A stretch of DNA of 64,000 bases from Halobacillus massiliensis. Its GTDB lineage: Bacteria; Bacillota; Bacilli; Bacillales; Halobacillaceae. Below are positions 59,155 through 64,000 of the stretch, piece after piece. The notes under the pieces were generated by a model. It was given only the letters and a program-made list of their open reading frames with translations. It was not told the origin of the DNA and did no database searches. Position numbers and translations under genes: made by a program. Numbering within the stretch: position 1 is the first letter of the stretch; each line of letters opens with the position of its first letter. The DNA lies in NCBI RefSeq assembly GCF_900166625.1, contig NZ_LT800499.1, positions 1,220,630-1,284,629 on the forward strand, written 5' to 3'.

Positions 59155-60169
59155 ATTTTTGTTTAGATGTCGATTCCCGGACGATCAGTTCAGCCGGCAG
59201 CAGAATTTCCTGGTGAGCTTTTTTAGGGTTTTCCATTCTCCAGAAGAGTCTTTCAACTGCAGTCTCTCCGAATACTCTGAAGTTGATATCCATTGTGGTA
59301 ATGGAAGGAGTCGACAGCTGAGACAGCTGGCCGTTATCAAAACTGCAGACAGATGCGTCTTCAGGTACCTGGAGTCCATGCTGCTGCAATCCTGACGTAA
59401 CAAGGTACCCCAAACCGTCATTCACACAGAACCATCCAGAAGGTTTAGGGGAAAGCTGCCCAATAAAGTGATTTATGACATTACTTTCTTCAGGAGCATC
59501 TGTAAATAAAAACTCTTTTTTTGTCTCGATACCATATTCCTGATGAGCGAGCAAAAATCCGTCCAGCCGTTCCTGATAGCTCGGTGAAAACCTCGTATTT
59601 CCTATGAATGCAATATCTCTATGACCGAGTTCAATTAAATGCTGAACTGCAGAATAAGCACCGAAACGGTTATTTGTTAAAACAGCGTCAGCTTTAATGC
59701 TTGGATGGTGATGATCAATAAGAATTGTGGGAATTCCTGTATCAAGTACTTTCTGAATATATTCATTACTTATATGAGAAAGGATAAGGACTCCATCCAC
59801 CTCTCTATTTTCTATAAAAGAAGGAAGAGTGAGTGATTCTTTTGCCTGTAAATTGATGGATTGAATCAGCAGGTTCTTATTTCTTTTATTAACTTCGTTT
59901 TCAATGGTCAAATATATTTCTCCAAAGAAACTTCTCATTGAAAAAGCAAATTCGGAAGCAATTAAGGCGATGCTGCCGGTTTGTCTTTTGCCAGAGGTGC
60001 GTGTCTGGTATGAACGGTTATAACGATACCCGAGCTGATCGGCAACCTGCTTTACATGTTTTCTGAGTTCCTCACTGACTCCAGGCTTGCCTGTTAAGGC
60101 TTGGGATACAGAGTTTTTCGATATATTCAGGTGGTCGGCAATATCTTGCATTGTTACTTTTTTTGCCAC
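59153..60169 (-). CDS. LacI-family regulator of the GH130 locus
   Basis: 338 residues; GTG start with AGAGAGGTTG upstream. DNA-binding domain TMQDIADHLNISKNSVSQAL, core FCVNDGLGYLVTSGLQQHGL, ASVCSFDNGQLSQLSTPSIT. Divergent from the GH130 gene. The GTAACGTTAC site (60201-60210) lies in its own leader, 32 nt before the start, and related sites lie at the GH130 promoter, so it probably controls both directions. It is not the same specificity as the LacI at 58118. Confidence 0.92.
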   Translation of the reverse strand: MAKKVTMQDIADHLNISKNSVSQALTGKPGVSEELRKHVKQVADQLGYRYNRSYQTRTSGKRQTGSIALIASEFAFSMRSFFGEIYLTIENEVNKRNKNLLIQSINLQAKESLTLPSFIENREVDGVLILSHISNEYIQKVLDTGIPTILIDHHHPSIKADAVLTNNRFGAYSAVQHLIELGHRDIAFIGNTRFSPSYQERLDGFLLAHQEYGIETKKEFLFTDAPEESNVINHFIGQLSPKPSGWFCVNDGLGYLVTSGLQQHGLQVPEDASVCSFDNGQLSQLSTPSITTMDINFRVFGETAVERLFWRMENPKKAHQEILLPAELIVRESTSKQK

Positions 60170-60200
60170 GGAAAAAACAACCTCTCTATATAAACATTTT

Positions 60201-60210
60201 GTAACGTTAC
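60201..60210. promoter_or_regulatory. LacI operator O1 (GTAACGTTAC)
   Basis: Perfect 10-bp palindrome in the leader of the minus-strand lacI-type gene. Consensus for the set is GTAA-NN-TTAC. Confidence 0.8.
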
Positions 60211-60266
60211 TTAATAATATACTTCAATACTATTATAAACACAATAACTTAAATTTATAAGGGTCT

Positions 60267-60321
60267 GTAAAATTACTATTGACATTACAAAGTGAAGTTG
60301 TATAATCAATTGTAAAGTTAC
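60267..60321 (+). promoter_or_regulatory. GH130 operon promoter with operators O2 and O3
   Basis: -35 TTGACA (60279-60284), 16-bp spacer, -10 TATAAT (60301-60306). O2 GTAAAATTAC (60267-60276) sits just before the -35, and O3 GTAAAGTTAC (60312-60321) covers the start point. The leader to the start codon is about 100 nt. Confidence 0.85.
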
Positions 60322-60417
60322 TAATAAGCTGTTTCACAACAAAAACCTTTTGTAAGGTAAATTTTTTTAGTTGTAAATGAAAAGGCTTACAATTAAGAAT
60401 GGAGGAGTAACGGCTCG

Positions 60418-61500
60418 ATGAATGTATCACGGTTAAAAACGAACCCGCTAATCACACCCGAAGATTTAACTCCCTATCATGAAAACCATGAAATTATTGG
60501 AGTATTTAATGCAGGAGTAACAATGTACCAGGGAGAAACACTTCTTTTACTAAGAGTAGCAGAACGACCTATTGCAAACAATCCAGAGGTCGTTAAAGCT
60601 CCGGTTATCAATAGTTCAAACCAGCTGGAAATTATCGAACTCAGTAAGCATGATGAGACCTATGATTTTTCCGATCCACGAACCATCCGATATCAGAGGG
60701 ATGGATCAACCGCTTATTTAACATCGCTTTCTTATATTCGTCTCGCCAGAAGTTCGGATGGAAAAATTTTCTCAGTAGATCCTCAACCTTTCATTTATCC
60801 GGAAAATAAGCATGAGTCCTTGGGAATTGAAGACGCCCGTGTGACTCAAATAGATGAGATTTATTATATCCAGTACAGTGCTGTATCACAACATGGAGTC
60901 GGCGTTGGACTTGCTTCGACAGAGGATTTTAGTACGTATAAACGTCTTGGCTTGATGCTTCATCCGGAAAATAAAGATGTGGCCATTTTTCCTGAAAAAA
61001 TTAATGGGAAATACTATACGCTGCACCGGCCTGTTCCAAAAGGTATTGGAAACCCAGAGATCTGGATTGCAGAATCGGAGAATTTAATTCACTGGGGCAA
61101 TCACCAGCACCTGCTGGGATTAAGTGAGGACGGATGGGATAGCGGACGAATCGGAGGCGGAGCAGTTCCTTTTAAAACAGAGAAAGGGTGGATGGAGATC
61201 TACCATGCCGCTGATAAAAATGACCGCTATTGTTTAGGGGCGGTTCTTCTTGATCTGCACGATCCCTCCAAGGTTTTGGCGAAAACTTTAGAACCGATAT
61301 TAGTTCCGGAAGCTGATTATGAAGTTAATGGTTTCTTTGGTCAAGTAGTTTTCACTTGTGGAGTAACGTTACAAGATGGAATGGTACGTATTTATTATGG
61401 AGTAGCTGATACATCGATGGCTGCAGCTGACCTAAGAATTGATGACATTTTCAATCAGCTCACCTACGTAACGTTGGCTCGAGGAGGTGCGGTCGAATGA
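60418..61500 (+). CDS. Glycoside hydrolase family 130 phosphorylase (beta-mannoside-active type)
   Basis: 360 residues; ATG after GGAGGAGTAACGGCTCG. The GH130 five-bladed propeller motifs are seen: IIGVFNAGVTMYQGETLLLL, the acid pair in GIEDARVTQI (about residue 139), KDVAIFPEKINGKYYTLHRP (about 190-210), WDSGRIGGGAVPFKTEKGWM, and YGVADTSMAAADL. Cytoplasmic. Members split beta-1,4-mannosyl bonds with phosphate, giving mannose-1-phosphate. Substrate detail unknown. It contains an operator-like GTAACGTTAC at 61363. It overlaps the next gene by 4 nt. Confidence 0.92.
   Translation: MNVSRLKTNPLITPEDLTPYHENHEIIGVFNAGVTMYQGETLLLLRVAERPIANNPEVVKAPVINSSNQLEIIELSKHDETYDFSDPRTIRYQRDGSTAYLTSLSYIRLARSSDGKIFSVDPQPFIYPENKHESLGIEDARVTQIDEIYYIQYSAVSQHGVGVGLASTEDFSTYKRLGLMLHPENKDVAIFPEKINGKYYTLHRPVPKGIGNPEIWIAESENLIHWGNHQHLLGLSEDGWDSGRIGGGAVPFKTEKGWMEIYHAADKNDRYCLGAVLLDLHDPSKVLAKTLEPILVPEADYEVNGFFGQVVFTCGVTLQDGMVRIYYGVADTSMAAADLRIDDIFNQLTYVTLARGGAVE
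61363..61372. promoter_or_regulatory. Intragenic operator-like site O4 (GTAACGTTAC) inside the GH130 gene
   Basis: Exact copy of the O1 palindrome, about 1.05 kb downstream of O3. It could act as an auxiliary site for DNA looping, as lac O2 does, or be chance within codons. Confidence 0.5.
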
Positions 61501-62411
61501 CACACTCCGTCCAGAAGCTGCTGAAGGATTATGAAAAGGTAAAGGGAGTGAAGTACGCAGAAAAATTGAAATTTACTGGGGTAGGGGACCGTGATGTATA
61601 TAACATTACAGCTCCTTTTTCAGATGAAGGAGTTAATGTAATCGCAGGCCGAGTAGAAAACAGGAACACGGAGTATTCAGATGTAATTTTCTTTAAAGAA
61701 CAAAACAATCAATGGACTCCTTGTAAGAACTATCCAAACTATGCCCTGCAGGATCCATTTGTTACGAAAATTGGCGGCAAACTAGTGTTTGGCGGGGTGA
61801 AGGTTACCCCGCATCCTGATGATCATAAGAAGCTTACATGGAAAACGGTCTTTTACAGCGGAGAGAGTCTTAAAAAGCTTAAGTTCTTAACAGAAGGACC
61901 GGAGGGAATGAAAGATATTCGTCTGCTGGAAATGCAGGATGGACAGATTGCCGTATTTACCCGTCCTCAAGGTGTAAAAGGCGGAAGAGGGAAAATAGGC
62001 TTTACTAAAATAAATGACTTATCCGAGCTGACTTCCGCCAGTATCGAAAAAGCCCCTCTGATTCAACCTCACTTTTCAGAGGAGGAATGGGGAGGAGCAA
62101 ATGAACTCTACCTACTTGAAAATGGAGATATTGGATTGCTCGGTCATATTGCACGATTTGATGAAGAAGGTGACAGGCATTATTACCCGATAACCTGCCG
62201 ATATCAAATAGAATCTAATCAATTAACTGACATGAAGATCATCGCTGAAAGAAAGGATTTTCCGAAAGGAGCTGCAAAGCGTCCGGATCTCACAGATGTA
62301 CTGTTTAGCGGAGGATTGCTTTTTTTAGAAAATGGTGATGCCGAGCTCTATGTAGGAGTAGGTGATGCTGAGGCTCATAAAGCAATCGTGCCTCATCCTT
62401 TTAATAAATAA
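61497..62411 (+). CDS. DUF1861 family protein (GH130-associated propeller)
   Basis: 304 residues; ATGA overlap with the GH130 stop. Propeller-like with NTEYSDVIFFKEQ, YALQDPFVTKIGGKLVFGGV, GKIGFTKINDLSEL, LFSGGLLFLENGDAELYVGV. The family is of unknown activity but resembles GH43/GH130-type sugar enzymes; an Asp in LQDPF and a Glu in GGANELYLLE are candidate active residues. Tight coupling to GH130 suggests a second enzyme on the same oligosaccharide. Confidence 0.85.
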   Translation: MTHSVQKLLKDYEKVKGVKYAEKLKFTGVGDRDVYNITAPFSDEGVNVIAGRVENRNTEYSDVIFFKEQNNQWTPCKNYPNYALQDPFVTKIGGKLVFGGVKVTPHPDDHKKLTWKTVFYSGESLKKLKFLTEGPEGMKDIRLLEMQDGQIAVFTRPQGVKGGRGKIGFTKINDLSELTSASIEKAPLIQPHFSEEEWGGANELYLLENGDIGLLGHIARFDEEGDRHYYPITCRYQIESNQLTDMKIIAERKDFPKGAAKRPDLTDVLFSGGLLFLENGDAELYVGVGDAEAHKAIVPHPFNK

Positions 62412-62439
62412 TAAAGAAAAAATGAGAGGGGAATGAAAG

Positions 62440-63753
62440 ATGAAAAAGCTGCTTAATCTTCGTTTATTTGTTTTGCTGTTGGTAAGTCTATTTGCTGTCA
62501 CTGGATGTCAGTCCGGAGAAGGCTCAGAAAATGGCGGTTCAGAGGATGGCTCAGTGGAGTTCGAATTCTGGGCAGCCCCTAACCCGACTCAGGAACAATT
62601 CTGGGATGAAATGGCTCAGAAGTATATGGAAGAAAATGAAGATGTAACGATTAACGTATCGCCGATGCCGGAGAGCCCGTCATCAGAAGCTGGTATTCAA
62701 TCAGCTATTGCGGCGGGGAACGCGCCTGCTATTTCAGAAAATATTTCACGTGGATTTGGGGCTCAGTTAGCGGAAAGTAACGCGATTGTACCGCTCAATG
62801 AGTTTGATGGCTATCAGGAATTAATTGAAGAACGCCAAATGTCCGAAACGATGTCCACTTGGACGTTTGCTGATGACCAGCAATTTGTTCTGCCAATCTA
62901 CTCAAATGCTATGTTGTTTGGGTGGAGAATGGATATTTTAAATGAACTTGGTTTTGAAGAAGTGCCAAAAACGTATGATGAAGTTTTGGAAGTGGGACAG
63001 AAGCTGAAAGATGAGTATCCGGAAAAATACCTTTGGGCTAGAGGAGATTTAGTAAAACCGACATGGTCTGCCCGCTGGTTTGACTTCTTCATGATCTATA
63101 ATGCAGCGTCTGAAGGTAATGGTTTTGTAGAAGGCAGTGAGTTTACGGCTGATGATGAAGCTGGTGTGGAAACACTCAAATTCTTCCAGGATTTAAGTGA
63201 AAATGGACTTCTTTTAACACGAGAGGCTACAGATCCATTTGAATCTGGTGATTCAATCATGATGGACCTTGGTCCTTGGACGTTCTCTTACTGGGATGAA
63301 AAGTTCCCTGAAATGGAGCAGGGAGAGACTTATGAACTTGCGATGCCTCCTGTTCCTGAAGGAGAAGAGTCGACCACCTTTGCAGATACAAAAGGACTAT
63401 CCATTTACGCATCTGCGACAGAAGATCAGCAGAAGGCCGCATTTGATTTTGTGAAATGGGTATTTTCAGATGCTGAAAATGACCTGGAGTGGTTTGAAGC
63501 AACAAACCTTCCTCCTGCTCGTGATGACTTAGCAGATAATGAAACATTCACTTCATTCTTAGAAGAGAACCCGGAGCTTAAGCAGTATGCAGATAACATT
63601 CCGAATTCTGTACCGCCAATGGATAATCCTCAAACGGCTGAAATTCAGGAGCTGATTGGAACACAAGGGTTAAATCCGGTTGTTAATGGAGACAAGGATG
63701 CTGAGCAAGCATGGGAGGACATAAAGACCGCGATTGACGGGGTGCTGAAATAA
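62440..63753 (+). CDS. CUT1-type sugar ABC solute-binding lipoprotein (second locus)
   Basis: 437 residues; ATG after AGAGGGGAATGAAAG. Lipoprotein signal ends FAVTGC (lipid on Cys23), followed by a Gly/Ser/Glu-rich linker. Family-1 pattern: VEFEFWAAPNPTQEQFWDEM, AIAAGNAPAISENISRGFGA, IMMDLGPWTFSYWDEKF. Very acidic. It should deliver the oligosaccharide that the GH130 and DUF1861 proteins degrade. Confidence 0.93.
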   Translation: MKKLLNLRLFVLLLVSLFAVTGCQSGEGSENGGSEDGSVEFEFWAAPNPTQEQFWDEMAQKYMEENEDVTINVSPMPESPSSEAGIQSAIAAGNAPAISENISRGFGAQLAESNAIVPLNEFDGYQELIEERQMSETMSTWTFADDQQFVLPIYSNAMLFGWRMDILNELGFEEVPKTYDEVLEVGQKLKDEYPEKYLWARGDLVKPTWSARWFDFFMIYNAASEGNGFVEGSEFTADDEAGVETLKFFQDLSENGLLLTREATDPFESGDSIMMDLGPWTFSYWDEKFPEMEQGETYELAMPPVPEGEESTTFADTKGLSIYASATEDQQKAAFDFVKWVFSDAENDLEWFEATNLPPARDDLADNETFTSFLEENPELKQYADNIPNSVPPMDNPQTAEIQELIGTQGLNPVVNGDKDAEQAWEDIKTAIDGVLK

Positions 63754-63754
63754 T

Positions 63755-64000
63755 ATGGATAAAAGTAATGCAAGGCTGGGTTGGCTGTTTGCCAGCCCTT
63801 ACCTTATCTATTCCCTTATTTTCTTTTTATTTCCCCTTTTGTGGGCCACTTATTTAGCCTTTACTAACTGGAACTTAATTGCTCCTGATTTCGAATTTGT
63901 AGGGATTCAAAATTTTATCGAAGCTTTTTTCAGTGAAAGCGTACGTGCGGCCTTTTTTGTTACTTATAAATTTTTAGGAATGTTCGTCCCTATCGTTGTA
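63755..64000 (+). CDS. CUT1 sugar ABC permease (MalF type), 3' end outside window
   Basis: First 82 residues only. ATG lies 1 nt after the binding protein stop, so it is translationally coupled. RLGWLFASPYLIYSLIFFLF and the loop TNWNLIAPDFEFVGIQNFIE are typical of MalF/UgpA permeases. The partner permease and anything further lie beyond the window. Confidence 0.9.
   Translation, partial: MDKSNARLGWLFASPYLIYSLIFFLFPLLWATYLAFTNWNLIAPDFEFVGIQNFIEAFFSESVRAAFFVTYKFLGMFVPIVV

Noticed and set aside
60322-60417. Riboswitch in the 100-nt GH130 leader
   Set aside because: Only short AT-rich inverted repeats (CCTTTTGTAAGG and a later AAGGCTTAC) are seen; no known aptamer core and no terminator.

Overview
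The window looks like chromosome from a low-to-mid GC, spore-forming Bacillaceae, probably a Halobacillus-like moderate halophile. This rests on the strong AGGAGG ribosome binding sites, sigma-A promoters, a LysM plus spore-germination-type domain protein, a bioY/yhfT/yhfS-type operon, YitT, SelO and TcaA families, and very acidic solute-binding proteins. The genus is an inference. I saw no rRNA, tRNA, CRISPR array, prophage or plasmid functions.

Layout. 1-1104: truncated IS3-family element. 1288-2620: ECF sigma / anti-sigma pair. 2.7-9.7 kb: flavin-binding, ferritin-cupin, phosphoesterase, CPBP protease, SelO and RDD genes. 9.9-19.1 kb: LysM protein, YitT, a triple NlpC/P60 protein, a phosphodiester glycosidase, an M28 peptidase, a Nudix hydrolase, a lone receiver domain, a TipAS-type MerR regulator and Hsp20. 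19.3-28.7 kb: complete oligopeptide ABC transporter followed by DUF1028, a GAF/PucR regulator and an amidohydrolase. 28.7-34.7 kb: Tag glycosylase, PadR with its partner, and an autorepressed TetR/ABC exporter operon. 35.4-42.5 kb: soluble vanadium-haloperoxidase-like protein, then bioY, acyl-CoA ligase, thiolase, ketoreductase, M20 amidohydrolase and alpha/beta hydrolase. 42.7-44.9 kb: two zinc-ribbon membrane proteins, one frameshifted. 45.1-51.8 kb: dTDP-amino-sugar synthesis plus a GT2 glycosyltransferase, a small flippase and a large membrane protein. 52.6-64 kb: two divergent glycan-utilisation loci, each with its own LacI regulator (GH3 plus CUT1 transporter; GH130 plus DUF1861 plus CUT1 transporter, running off the end).

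How the genes work together. The 45-52 kb block reads as a self-contained pathway: make dTDP-4-amino-4,6-dideoxyhexose, N-acetylate it, load it on a lipid carrier, flip it and attach it outside the membrane. The two sugar loci carry no ATPase and presumably share one encoded elsewhere. In both loci I can place operators against promoters, including an identical operator core inside the GH130 gene.

Most unusual. A family of about 160-170 bp structured intergenic repeats, bounded by GTTCCG...CGGAAC and arranged as inverted pairs around a linker of 44-50 bp, occurs in four gene gaps. Three genes (PPOX, RDD, M20) seem to lack any usable ATG/GTG/TTG start and have AUC or AUU at ideal distance from a Shine-Dalgarno. 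Other points are a triple NlpC/P60 protein with two dead domains, an A8-tract frameshift in a TcaA-like gene, and a thiolase lacking its second catalytic cysteine.
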